DNA from: Buddleja alternifolia
Taxonomy: Eukaryota; Streptophyta; Magnoliopsida; Lamiales; Scrophulariaceae
Direction: 5' to 3'
Length of the DNA stretch: 64,000 nt
Assembly (NCBI GenBank): GCA_019426215.1
Contig: CM033399.1
Span: 33,179,022-33,243,021 of the forward strand
Shown: piece after piece, positions 1 through 10,647 of the stretch
Layout: each line of letters starts with the position of its first letter
How positions within the stretch are numbered: the first letter of the stretch is position 1
The notes under the pieces: model-generated
The model's input: only the letters and a program-made list of their open reading frames with translations
Told to the model about the DNA's origin: nothing
Databases searched by the model: none
Position numbers and translations under genes: made by a program

Positions 1-5
1 CCAAA

Positions 6-1103
6 TTGATAGTTTGGGATGAGGCGACAATGGCGAACAAATGTGTTGTCGAGGCGCTGGATACATTACTCCGTGATGTCTGCGATTCAGATTTACTTTT
101 CGGTGGTAAGGTTGTTCTGTTTGGCGGGGATTTTAGGCAGACACTCCCTATAATTGTGGGAGGTTCTCGCGATGATATGGTTGGGGCCAGTCTTGTTAGT
201 TCATTTTTATGGCCTTCAATCCAAAAGCTTAGGCTACATGTCAACATGCGTGCCCGTGATGATCCTATGTTCATTGATCTCTTGCTCAGTATCGGTGACG
301 GTACCCATCCTTGTGTCATCGATGATATAATACAATTGCCATCGCATCTGTGCATTCCTTTTGTCAATCCTACCGACTCATTAAGTCAATTAATCAACTG
401 TGTATTCCCTTCTTTTTACTCTGACACCGCTGATCCATTTTCCGTTGTCAGTCGTGCCATATTGACACCGAAGAATGATATTGTTGATGATATTAATGCA
501 CAACTTATAGAGAAATTCCCGGGACTTCCTGTCGAATATATGAGCTTCAATAAAACTGATGATCCAGGGCAGCAGAGTGAATATGGAGATTACCTAAATT
601 CAGTTTCTGTTAGTGGGTTACCTCCTCACCATCTTGTGCTAAAGCTAAATTGCCCAGTGATGTTACTCAGAAATTTAGACCCATCTGAGGGATTGTGCAA
701 TGGCACACGCCTTATTGTTTGCCATCTAGGCCCTCGTTTGATTGCAGCTAAAGTGGCTATAGGAGACTACAAAGGTCGGCACGTATTCATTCCAAAAATT
801 CCCCTGCAAGCTTCTGATAAGATAAAGTGTCCCATTCCTTTCAAACGCCATCAATTTCCACTGTGGCTGTGCTTTGCAATGACCATTAATAAGGCTCAAG
901 GACAAACATTGGACTATGTCGGAATCTATTTGCAGGAACCTGTTTTTTCCCATGGTCAATTATACGTGGCCATCTCAAGGGCCCGCACCTCCTCTAACGT
1001 GAAAATTCTCATACGCCCAATCTCGCACGATGATACTCATTTACCTCTTCATAGTACCAAAAATATTGTTTACCCTGAGATATTTAAGCTATCGTCTTGT
1101 TGA
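6..1103 (+). CDS. Helitron RepHel protein, Pif1-like helicase C-terminal half
   Basis: This is the SF1B (Pif1/RRM3) DNA helicase domain of a Helitron transposase, which unwinds DNA during rolling-circle transposition. Visible motifs in order are the Walker B box IVWDEATM at the start, GGDFRQTLPI near residue 40 (motif III), HVNMRAR near 80, LTPKNDIVDDIN near 155, INKAQGQTL near 295 (motif V) and YVAISRART near 320 (motif VI). The Walker A box and the Rep (HUH) domain must lie upstream, so the true start is outside the window and the first in-frame Met is only a convenience. The frame is open for 365 codons with no stop, so this half is not decayed. It ends at TGA near 1101, about 200 bp before the RPA1-like gene of the same element. 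Confidence 0.88.
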   Translation: MIVWDEATMANKCVVEALDTLLRDVCDSDLLFGGKVVLFGGDFRQTLPIIVGGSRDDMVGASLVSSFLWPSIQKLRLHVNMRARDDPMFIDLLLSIGDGTHPCVIDDIIQLPSHLCIPFVNPTDSLSQLINCVFPSFYSDTADPFSVVSRAILTPKNDIVDDINAQLIEKFPGLPVEYMSFNKTDDPGQQSEYGDYLNSVSVSGLPPHHLVLKLNCPVMLLRNLDPSEGLCNGTRLIVCHLGPRLIAAKVAIGDYKGRHVFIPKIPLQASDKIKCPIPFKRHQFPLWLCFAMTINKAQGQTLDYVGIYLQEPVFSHGQLYVAISRARTSSNVKILIRPISHDDTHLPLHSTKNIVYPEIFKLSSC

Positions 1104-1302
1104 TGTTAAGTGTGTCAGTCGATACCTTTTGTTGTCAACGTGTTGTTTATGTGTTAGTTAATATGATTGGAACGGTTGTTTTCAATGCAACTTCTATTTT
1201 TTGTGCTTGGATTTTCTGCGATGTCTGTGTATGTGTTGTATTCATGTAGTTTAGACAATGTTTCATGCCTTCTTGTGTTATACTTTCTTCTATGATGTTC
1301 AG

Positions 1303-3183
1303 ATGCAGTCCAATTTGGTCTTCATTGCTGACGTTACGCCTTCAACCCCCACGTGGAAGGTGAAAGTCCGGGTGGAGGAGAAAATGCAGTCCCGCCAAAG
1401 TACCACAAGTCCCACCAAGTACCAAAAAATTATATTAGCAGATGAAAAGGTAATTTTTTTACCGTTATCATAAAATAGAACCGGTGTGCGCTTTTTCTCT
1501 CTTGCTTGTTATTTGAACCATTCGTGTGTTTCAATTCAGGGCTCAAAGGTGGTTGCCACTTTGTATCAGCGTGACATTAATACTCTTGCCAACACGTTGC
1601 TGGTTCATAACACATATATTATATCTAGGGCGCGCGTTAATCCTATTGAAGAAAAATATAGGATCATTGATAATCCATACCAGTGGATTATAAACTCTAA
1701 AACCGCTATATTGAAGGTCGATGATGGTTTTACATCGAGTTCTGAAAATGCATCGCTCTTCACTCGTTTATCAGAACTACCATCTCTCGTTGGGAGCAAA
1801 TCTTTAATTGGTAATGTATTTTGGGGATTTTGCATTTGTTTACTCGCTTATTATTTATCTGTATGTGCAGTTTAACCACTATGCCTTCCATTACTTTCAT
1901 TGCTGACTGATTGCCCACTGCGTTGGTGTTTTTGTAGATGTTCTCGTGGTTGTTATTGACACAATGCCCCAACGCACTATTGTTTCGCGTGGGAGGGATA
2001 TCACTGTTCAGGACCTGGGTGTCATCGATTCAGAGTCCGTAACTGTACATTCTTTTGAATTATGCTACAGTTTGAAATTAAATATCATAGATTTAATGGT
2101 CTATTCGTGTCTATCAGTTTAAAACCATACGCCCTGACACTCTGGAGTAATTTGGTTGAAGACTTCGGGACGAAGCTCAAAGTAGACTCCCATAATATGC
2201 CGGTCGTTAAATTCACTAGGTTTATAGTGAACACTTATTATGGTATATATTAAAGCTCCTCTGCTGTTTATTTTAATATGTGTATGATATTTGCGTTGTT
2301 CATATTGTGCATATTCTCCGTTGCTGTTTATTTTAATATGTGTATGATATTGGTGCTGTTCATATTGTGCATATATTTTCACTTCAGGAATTTCTTTAGG
2401 GTCAACGGCTTCGTCTGGTGCCATTATTAATCCCCCCATACTTGAGGCTGCGAAGCTTACTGCATGGTAATGTCATTGTTCATCAAGTTCATGTACAAAC
2501 TATTTAATCATTCATTTGAAGTCAGCATACTAGCATTTACATTATTTGCACGTTGAATGCGTGTTTGATCGATTGTGACTGAGATGTAGGAAACGAAAAA
2601 ATGTTGACGTTCTGCGCGAAATTGCTGTCAACCGAAGTTATCTCTCAAGATCAGGTGCATCAAATTCTGCAAATTCCGTTAAGTTAATGGATATTAGTTC
2701 ACTTCTGAATTCGACAGAGGTATATCATACACTTGCATTAGTTTATTTATTATGTTAAACATGAATCTGTCCGGAGGCTTACTAATTAAATTTATTGATA
2801 TGGTCCATCTCTTGTGGTCGTTAAAAAAGATGGGGAAAACGCGGGTTGAAGCCTATGCAAAAATTACAGATATGGAGCAACGATGCTTCTACGTTGCATG
2901 CGACAAATGCCCATCCTCTACGACTGTTGAAGTAGGCTGGGAATTTGAGTGTTCTCGTTGCCAAGAACTGCACGTTGCAATTCCCAGGTCAGACATATCA
3001 CATATGTGTATTAGGTTCATGATTGGGGCTGTCATAGGTTATTGACTATAGAAACTTCAGGGCTAAGGTATCAATCATGCTTTATGATAAAGACGCCGAT
3101 GTTGATGCATTTGCATTTGGTGAAATTGCTGAAAAACTGCTTAGGCGTAATGCGGCGGATTGCATGAATGATCATTGTATGGT
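1303..3183 (+). CDS. RPA1-like (replication protein A large subunit) gene of the Helitron, multi-exon
   Basis: This gene encodes a single-stranded-DNA-binding protein of the RPA70 type, thought to help Helitron replication. I see several exons joined by GT-AG introns. Exon 1 begins at ATG 1303 and ends near 1448 (IILADEK). The next, from about 1540 to 1810, carries an OB-fold segment (KVVATLYQRDINTLANTLLV). Further exons lie near 1938-2035 (DVLVVVIDTMPQRTIVSRGRD), 2122-2219, 2389-2466, 2589-2719, 2830-2987 and 3055-3180. The 2830-2987 exon contains the zinc ribbon of the RPA C-terminal OB fold, with paired cysteines in CDKC and CSRC. Exon edges were read by eye and may be off by a few bases. 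The last exon may continue, since a GTGAGT-like donor follows near 3181. Whether the spliced gene is intact is unknown. Confidence 0.7.
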
Positions 3184-3411
3184 GAGTCTGTATCTTCTTC
3201 TTATGTTTCTCTTTTTTACTCTTAGATTATAAGTAAGGGGATATTTCGCTTATTAGGTAAAAAAATAGTGATAAAAGAGAAAGACAATGTAATGAAACGA
3301 TGGACCCAATTGACAATGTGGTAGTTTCTTTATATGTTATCTTATTCCATTTGGATATTTGTGGTCCTATCATCTATGTACACATTAGTGTGCTAAATTT
3401 AAATTAATGTC

Positions 3412-3447
<36 letters not shown>

Positions 3448-4148
3448 ATATATTATACCATGTGATCCGTTCACCTTTGTTGAGACCAAATAACTTGGTT
3501 AACCTTTATTGAGGATATGGAATTTCAAAATATGCTCAATATCTTTCATCGAGATAAGGAAACAACTTTATGGTACAAAGAATTATTATTAAATATAAGC
3601 ACATTATTAGACATTATTTAATGATACATATATCTTTTTAAAGTTAAAAAAACACACAACTCTTGACATTAAAGGACACGACATCTCTTGACATTAAAGG
3701 AAACGAAGTCTCTTGACATTAAAGTGACCACAGTCACATGACTCTTGACATTAAAGGACAAGGAGCCTGAGTAAAACCAGAAACGTTTTCTCTTCCATAT
3801 ATATAGATATATATAATCCCATGTTTTTGCCACCACTGACCACCCCTATCGGATAACCAAAAATTATTTTCATTTTCATCATCAAATTACGATGGAAACT
3901 GGGCAAAACAGTGGATTATTATCTGATTATAGTAGTGATTGGAATTTACAACCCGATTTTTCCATTTGTGAAACTATATTTCATGTTGTTCTTTTGAGGG
4001 AGATGATAGTAAATGACCATTTTTATTCATCTTTCAGTCCACAACATAACCCTACTTTTAACATTCCAGGTCCATTGAAAATTATATACTTACCATTTGC
4101 ATGCAATTTTTTTTACTCATTTTTTTAATATTAGTCTGGGCATTATTG
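3184..4148. other. Helitron 3' non-coding tail with short direct repeats
   Basis: No convincing gene is visible. An AT microsatellite sits at about 3413-3453. At 3660-3760 the phrase ctcttgacattaaagg is repeated four times at irregular spacing. A 78-codon open frame at 3892-4128 has no recognisable domain and is probably chance. Confidence 0.6.
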
Positions 4149-4181
4149 ACCGCGCAACGCGCGGTTCTTACTTTTCCCTAG

Positions 4182-5162
4182 TATATATATATAAATCATA
4201 TGCAATATTAATATATATGTATAAAGGATGGAAAGTTGGCATCACACGCCACTTTACTTCCTTGTTTTATATATATATATATATATTAAATATTATATTA
4301 ATAGTTCTCTTTGAATTAGATTGCCAATCAAGTTATGTTTTATAGCAAATCAAATCAAATTTTCAAGAGAAGGAAATAAATTACCCATCAGAATCAATCA
4401 AATCATGCTAACTCATCAAATAATTATGACATTGTTCTCATTCAACAACTATAAATAGGTGTTCAAATTCATTCATTCAACACACCAAAAATTTGAGCAA
4501 GAAAGAGATATCAAAAGTTCTCTCTACTCAAATTCAAGAAGGTTCAAGGCGGTTTGGTGGCAATCGAGGCGGAAATCAAGGCGATTTGGTGGCAATCAAG
4601 GCGGCAATCAAGGCGATTTGGTGGCAATCAAGGCAGCAACCAAGGCGTTTGGTGGCAATCAAGGTGTTTGGTGGCTTTCAAGGCGATATTCAAAGTGTTC
4701 TTAGTGATCATCAAAGAAACTCAAGGTGTTCTTGGCGACCATTGAGAAGTTCAAGGCGACATTCAAGGCGTTCTTGACAAAATATTCAAATAATAACGAT
4801 TAATTCGAGATTTAGGCAGAAATCTCTTAAATTAACGTTATTAAAATTCAAATCAAATTTGGAGGAAATCGAAGAGTCGAATCCACCAACAAAATATTCA
4901 AATAATAACGATTAATTTGAGATTTAGGCACAAATCTCTTAAATCAACGTTATTCAAATTCAAGTCAAATTTGAAGGAAGATCAAAGTGCTATAATTCCC
5001 TCAAAGAATTCCACACCAAAGATCAAATTGTTTGAAGTGAAAAATAAGAGGAATTAATCAGAGAATGTAACCACTTTATTTTTATTTCAATTTAATAAAA
5101 TTTATTTGTGTAACTATTTTTCTTGTTTGATTAAATTGCAGACATTTAAAATTTGTTGTTCA
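4182..5162 (+). repeat. Probable LTR/leader of a Ty3/gypsy element
   Basis: This stretch precedes a gag-like sequence. It holds a TATA box (ctataaatagg, 4449-4459) of the kind seen in plant LTRs, followed by an A/C-rich transcribed region. A TGG-beginning stretch at 5170 (tggcacgcctagtggga) resembles a primer-binding site just downstream of a CA end at 5161-5162. The left edge of the LTR is not resolved and no matching 3' LTR was found. Confidence 0.5.
4545..4770 (+). repeat. Short-period tandem repeat in the gypsy leader
   Basis: Units close to ggcaatcaaggcg(gtttggt) recur about ten times with variations, giving three overlapping open frames rich in repeated Gly/Asn/Gln/Trp or Arg/Ser. These frames reflect the repeat and are not genes. 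Just downstream, a roughly 110-bp unit beginning aaatattcaaataataacg is repeated (about 4780 and 4892). Confidence 0.75.
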
Positions 5163-6600
5163 TAAATTTTGGCACGCCTAGTGGGACCTCTCTACCTCTC
5201 ATCTTTTCCTTCACCAGAAATCCTAAGTATCAAATGGCTGCTCAAAGAAACTTGACATTCCAAATTGCTACTTCAATCTTTTCAAATGCGGCAGTGGAAA
5301 GCATTGGCGTTGTCACAAGAAGCATGAGCAAGAAACTTCAAATATCTCCAGAGACGAGTCCTTTTCTTCAAACCGTGGAGAAAAATCGACTTCATCTTGG
5401 CGATATGCATGAAGGTGGCAAATCTCTACCCTCCTCCCCACGGTCTACATCAAGCTATTCATTCACATCGAACATAGCACCGGTGATGGTAACAAATGCA
5501 ACGACTATGGAGGAACAACTTGCTAATTTGACAAAAGTCATCGAGGGACTCCCTAAGCACATCCAAGAGCAAGATTCTCAAATCTTGAAGTTGATGAATA
5601 AGGTGGATAGTACTGATGCTAGCCACTAGCGGGGAAACAACCTGAAGTACATGAAAAATCCGAGACGTCCACAAAGCAACAAGTAAGTGAAAAAGAAAAG
5701 TCTTCGACTAAGGAGTTTCAAATCTCGTCTGAGGGGTTGATTCCTATTGATCAATTGAAGGAGTTCATCATGGGAACCATCAAGGACAAATTTAATGGGA
5801 GCTCCAAATCATCTCTAATCTATGCCAAGCCATACACTTAAAGAATCAACAATCTAAAGAAGCCAATGGGTTATCAACCTCCAAAATTCCAACAGTTCGA
5901 AGGGAAAGACAATCCAAAACAACATGTGGCGCAATTCATTGAGATATGCAATAATGCCGACACATATGGACATCATCTTGTTAAGAAATTCGTCCGGTCA
6001 CTAAAAGGAAATGCCTTCGACTGGTACACGAACCTGGAAGCTGGCTCGATAGATAATTGGGAACAATTGGAGTGTGAGTTCCTCAACCACTTTTACAGCA
6101 CACGACGAACTATCAGCATGATTGAGCTCACAAATTCTCGTCGATAGAAAGAAGAGCCGGTCATTGATTATATCAATCGTTGGAGGAACTTGAGTCTTAA
6201 TTGCAAGGATCAATTGTCAGAGACGTCAGCCATAGAGAAGAGGAGGAGACCCCAAACAAACCACCAATAGCCAATCTTCCACTTAATTCCAATGCCAAAA
6301 ATGAGGTAACTCATCTTGAATCTACCGGAAAACCAAAAGACAAGAGGATAACAAAGATCAAGATTCCAAACATATGTCCTCTCTTTCTTTCCCATTTCAA
6401 TGTAATAAACTGGCCTCAATGTCAACAACCACCAAGACCAAGCCCATTGCATCAAAAAGAGTTGAACCTGAAAAACAAAAAACACCAAAAAACAACACAA
6501 ATAATGTAAAACGTGAGCAAAAGAGTATAGCAACCACACAACAACCCAACTTGGTGCAACCAAAATTGAGTTGTACCACAAACAGAGTTCAATGAACTCT
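5153..6600 (+). pseudogene. Ty3/gypsy gag fragment, frameshifted
   Basis: This is a decayed retrotransposon gag, the structural protein of virus-like particles. The first frame (5153-5629) gives a Ser-rich leader and a coiled stretch ending EEQLANLTKVIEGLPKHIQ. The sense then moves to another frame (from about 5626: KQPEVHEKSETSTKQQ). From 5866 it shows the retrotransposon gag core (FQQFEGKDNPKQHVAQFIE, then FVRSLKGNAFDWYTNL and FLNHFYSTRR), with a stop at about 6145 and readable sense beyond it (EEPVIDYINRWRNLSLNC). Lys/Thr/Gln-rich frames follow to about 6600. No protease, RT or integrase follows, so the element is truncated. It lies just right of the Helitron end. Confidence 0.75.
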
Positions 6601-7461
6601 TGGTTGACAATAAAGCAGAGTTTATTAAGGGGGCTGGGGTTCAATGACCAACATACCGTCATTGGCCAAGAAGCATGAGAGAAACTTGGTGTTGGGAAGT
6701 ATAGATCCACCGTCACGGAAGGTAGACCTAGCAGCGGTGCAGCTAAAGTTGACCGAGAGGGATGCCAACCTGTAGTCGGTGGAGCGGCAGACCTCAGACA
6801 TGGCAAAGAAATGGTGGAGGGCAAGCTACAAGTTTGTAAAGTCCGAGATCTGGTGTGAAAACATGGTGGTTGAGGTCTTCTTAGATGTGAACGCCAAGAG
6901 TTGTGGCGTGATGGCAATGGTGATATAGAGAAGTGGCGGATTTTCAAAAAAAGGTGAAGCTTGGTCAAAGAGGGTTGGCAATGGAGGTGGTAGTGAGCAA
7001 ACCTACTTGTTTGGTGAGGAAGTGTAGAAATACAGGGAGAGAAAGGGATAACTTCCGGTGACATGCACTGGAGAAGGGAAAGGAGACCCCATCCAAGGCG
7101 GCAACAGTAGAAAGAAGGGAACCCTAAGTCCCAAAAACATCACTATTCTCTCCTAGAGAGAGAAAGTGAAGAGAACCCGAGAATAATTTGTTGTGAGGCT
7201 GGTTAAGTGATTATGACTTGTAACCACACAAAGTTGTGGATGATATGTAGCGTACTCTTAGAATAATTGCCAATACGCAAAAAGTGATCAAATCTAATTT
7301 CTTAAGCGGCTTAGTTGAAAATAGTACCTAATGACATTCTAATTTTAATTTTCCTTCAGTAAAGCACAACATACCATAATTAGCATATTTTCACGTTATA
7401 TAATTCACATAGAAGCGCCCGCTCCACAACTTGTTTAATTCAATCCGTTTTTGGTTTATTA
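6601..7461. other. Gene-free stretch between gag remnant and hAT element
   Basis: No gene is recognised. A 284-codon minus-strand frame (6210-7064) overlaps the gag remnant antisense, has Ser/Pro/His-rich low-complexity content and shows no domain. The last 40 bases, read across the hAT insertion into 9550-9600, give FWFIRHNGNIVAHLL. That resembles the C-terminus of a LINE RNase H domain, so the hAT element may have landed in an old LINE. Confidence 0.35.
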
Positions 7462-7469
7462 GACGTAAT

Positions 7470-9541
7470 TAAAGGTGTCAAACAAGCCTTAAATGGGCTG
7501 GCTTGTTAAGGCTTGCCAGGCCTAAAAGGCTTGGCCCATTACATGACCGGGCCAAGCCAACCCGACCTATCAGCGAGCAGGGCTTTTTCGGCCTGTCCAT
7601 TTTTTTTAGTAATTATATTAATATAATAATAAATATAAAGAAAAAAATATTTAAAATCATGTAACGGTCAGCAATTGCTGACCGTTGGGGAGTTCGAACG
7701 GCCAGCATTATTTGAACTTCTAGGTGCAACGGTAGAAAACTCTAATTTTTTTTATTATTATTATTTATTTTGTTATTTCAATATTTCCTATAAATAGATG
7801 ATCATTTGATTTATTTTTTTCACACCAAACTCTTCCAATCTCTTACAAAACTTTCAATATTATCAAACTCTATTTTATACACTTTATATTTATATCAATT
7901 ATATAATTTATTATATTTAGTTCAACAAATATAATATTACTTCAAATATATTAAAAATATACTTTATATTATTTTCTACGATTGGCGGAGGCGTAATTAT
8001 TTTTCCCAAATTGAAGTTGTAGAGGCTCGATTTTGGGCCGTTAAATCAAACCGTAATATCGGTGATTGATAACATTTACTTATTCACAAGTTTTGATATT
8101 GTCATTTATTTTGTGTGAATTTATTGTTAATTGTGTGTTAATTGTTAATTTCATTTAAATTGTTATTTGTGTCATTTTTTATCTACGATTATTTTATCAA
8201 ATCCATAAAAAATGAATCCTCCTAGTGAAAAGTAGTTTTCATAGTCGTAAGGGTAAAAATGTAATGGAAACCAAAACTCAAAATTATTTAAGACCCGAAG
8301 ACACTCCCGAATATTTTCAATCCCTACCACCATTTAGTGTACCTGAGATTCGTACGACTTTTCAAAATATCCCCCCAACACACAATACTTCATCGTCTAG
8401 TATGAAAAGATCACGGGGAAAAACTAGTGACGTTTGAGATTTATGAAAAGATTTGATGATGAACATTTTGTATGTGTGTGGTGCCCCTTACGAAAATTTA
8501 AACACACGGCGAAATCCGGGTGGGGGTGGGGGTGGGGGTGGGTAGGTATCTCAAATGAGAAGAGTTGCTTCGGAAAGTAGTTTTAGTGCAGGTGAGAAGA
8601 CAATAACGAATAAAAGATCAAGAATGACGAAAGAAATGGTGCGAGTATGCATACTCTATAAGGATTGGCTAGATCAAGCATGGAGACAACAAGAAATTCA
8701 ACAAGATGGTCGGAAATTTATATCTCCAACATTCATGAATGAAGAATCAAGCGACAATGAAGGCAATGTGGAAGTCGACGACGAAGAAGACGATACAGAA
8801 GATGACTACGAGACACAAGAAGCCAATATTCAAAACTACTATCAAGGCGTAAATGCGACAAACCAACATGACGATGTATTCCCAACGCCAGATATTGGGG
8901 ACGATCTTTTAGATGCTATCAATTGAGAATTAATAATGTTCCTAGCACAAATGTATTTTACAATATGTGGCAAATGTATTTACTAAGTTTATTTGACCAT
9001 TTTAATAAAATCAAAGTACTTAACACCTTTAAATATATGTTGTCATTAGTCACTAATATTTGTTTTACCAATGAAGTTTTTTAATATTGGTTCTATTATC
9101 CACATTCTATATTTTATTTACAAAAAAAAAAGTAGATAACAAGTACTAAGTAAAAGATGTATTTGATTAAAAAACTTAAATAAATAATTAACAACAGTAA
9201 ATAAATATATAATAGATTAAATAACATAAATAAATAATTAACAAAAGAAAATAAATATATAATAGATTTAATAACATAAACAAATAATTAACAAAAGTAA
9301 ATAAATAAAAAAAAACAAAAAAAAAACCATGCACAACAAACGGCTTGTTAGGCTTGGTGGCTTGGTCTTGATAGGCTTTTTTGGCCCTTCAATTAAATCC
9401 TATCAAGCCTAACAAGCCGGCTTGCGAGCCTAACCGGCTTGACTTGGTTACTAAAGGGGCCGAGCTGGCCCTCTTAGTTTATCAAGCCTCAACGGGCCGA
9501 GCCAATCCAAGCCGGCCTATTAGGCCATATTTACACCTTTA
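7470..9541. mobile_element. Non-autonomous hAT transposon (internally deleted)
   Basis: The ends are inverted: taaaggtgt at 7470-7478 and acaccttta at 9533-9541. They are flanked by an 8-bp target duplication with one mismatch (gacgtaat at 7462-7469, gacataat at 9542-9549). Eight-bp duplications and [T/C]A..GGTGT ends are typical of hAT elements. Both subterminal regions are crowded with copies of aagcc/ggctt-type words, the usual transposase-binding layout. The inside carries two pieces of a BED-type transposase. Confidence 0.85.
8225..8926 (+). pseudogene. hAT transposase remnant: BED zinc-finger start joined to acidic C-terminus
   Basis: The first part (8225-8437) ends KRSRGKTSDV and then hits TGA where BED domains have Trp. 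After a one-base frame change, 8440-8523 reads FDDEHFVCVWC...KFKHTAKSG, the first half of a BED zinc finger with its CxxC pair. The finger is cut at about 8523 by a run of gggggt units. From 8555 a 123-codon frame resumes with VRVCILYKDWLDQAWRQQE and an acidic tail (EVDDEEDDTEDDYE), like the C-terminus of plant hAT transposases. The RNase-H-like catalytic core and dimerisation domain between them are missing, so this cannot be a working transposase. Confidence 0.65.
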
Positions 9542-9603
9542 GACATAATGGTAATATTGTTGCTCATTTATTGACCCAAACAACTTTTCTTGAGGAGAGT
9601 CTT

Positions 9604-10260
9604 GTTTCCTTTTTAAGTCTGGGAAAATTACTAACCCCTAACGCAACCCCCTCCCCAACCCCAAAAAAAAAATGAAAAAACTCATATTGAAAAAACCCAT
9701 GAAAATACTTTTTTATCTCAAAAAATTCATTCTGCAAACTTTTCATTGCCAAAACCCCAAAGTGAGGATTTTAACAACTTTTTCGGCTAAACTACCCTTC
9801 ATTTTTTAAGTTAATAATTAATCAATTATTTTTTCTTATTGAAATTGTTTTGTTTTAACTCTTTCAAATTGATGAATCATAAAATACGGATTTATTTTGT
9901 AATATTAATTTTTTTAAATAATTGCATATAGGTTATTTTGAATTTAATATGGTAATTATCTATAAATACATGTTTTAAATTTTTTAAAAAGATTAAAAAA
10001 TTTGAAAATTTAAAATTAAAATCATAATTATTACCAATTATCAATATAAAATTTTTAAATAAATAAATTTCATTGCAAAACTACAATTCATTAGTTTTTA
10101 ATCTAGAATGCTAAGGGCAATTAAGTCCACAAATTTGTTAATCTAAATATTGGTTGTTTTGGAATAAAAAGTTGATGGAGTGGGTTTTTTGGATTGACAA
10201 ATATTATCATGAGTCTTTTGGATGTAAAAGTTTATTTTAAGGGGTTTTAAGTAATTTCTC
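9604..10260. mobile_element. Fold-back MITE, family X, copy A
   Basis: The left edge begins gggaaaattacta followed by runs of ccc and aaa. The right edge ends with its inverted form (ttaaggggttttaagtaattt). The inside shares long stretches with copies at 20279-20881, 23503-24152 and 24269-24873, for example the phrase ggcaattaagtcca near 10116. No coding capacity is visible. Confidence 0.65.
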
Positions 10261-10647
10261 CTTTAATTTTATTTTTGCGTTTTTTGTAATGGCTTAGGTA
10301 GCTTTTTTGGTTTTTTTGTTTTTGACATAGAAACCACTTATATATATCAAACAGTCGGGGAATATTCAGCTACAAGGAAAGGTAAAACAGACATAGGAGG
10401 ATCAACAAATCTTTCAAGACTAGAAGTAGCCGACCAAGTAAGAGTATGAGCAACAAACATTGCTTTGATTGTACTAATGATTTGAAATTTGTCTATAAAA
10501 TCTATTCTCGTGTTTTTCAATAAAATAAAAAATACAACATTAATTGATCAATGAGGATATTTTTTTTAACACCAATTAGATACAAATACAATTAGTTTAT
10601 ATAATTATGTCTTGATGAATGCGCGCGCACGCATATATATATATGGT

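Larger units (their letters stand above)
1..4181 (+). mobile_element. Helitron, 3' part (5' end outside window)
   Basis: The stretch holds a Pif1/RepHel-type helicase C-terminus, an RPA1-like gene and a canonical Helitron terminus. At 4149-4165 a perfect 7-bp GC-rich stem (accgcgc / gcgcggt) with a 3-nt loop is followed 12 nt later by CTAG at 4178-4181 and then a T, which is the expected A|T target context. Plant Helitrons commonly carry both a RepHel protein and RPA-like proteins. The 5' TC end and the Rep endonuclease half lie to the left of the window. Confidence 0.88.

Noticed and set aside
4545..4770. CRISPR array
   Set aside because: Units are short, variable and without unique spacers, and the window is plant nuclear DNA.
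4459..4777. Three overlapping Gly/Asn/Arg-rich frames
   Set aside because: They are translations of a short tandem repeat within an LTR-like leader.
6210..7064. 284-codon minus-strand frame
   Set aside because: Low-complexity Ser/Pro/His content, no domain, and the opposite strand has a recognisable gag; probably chance.
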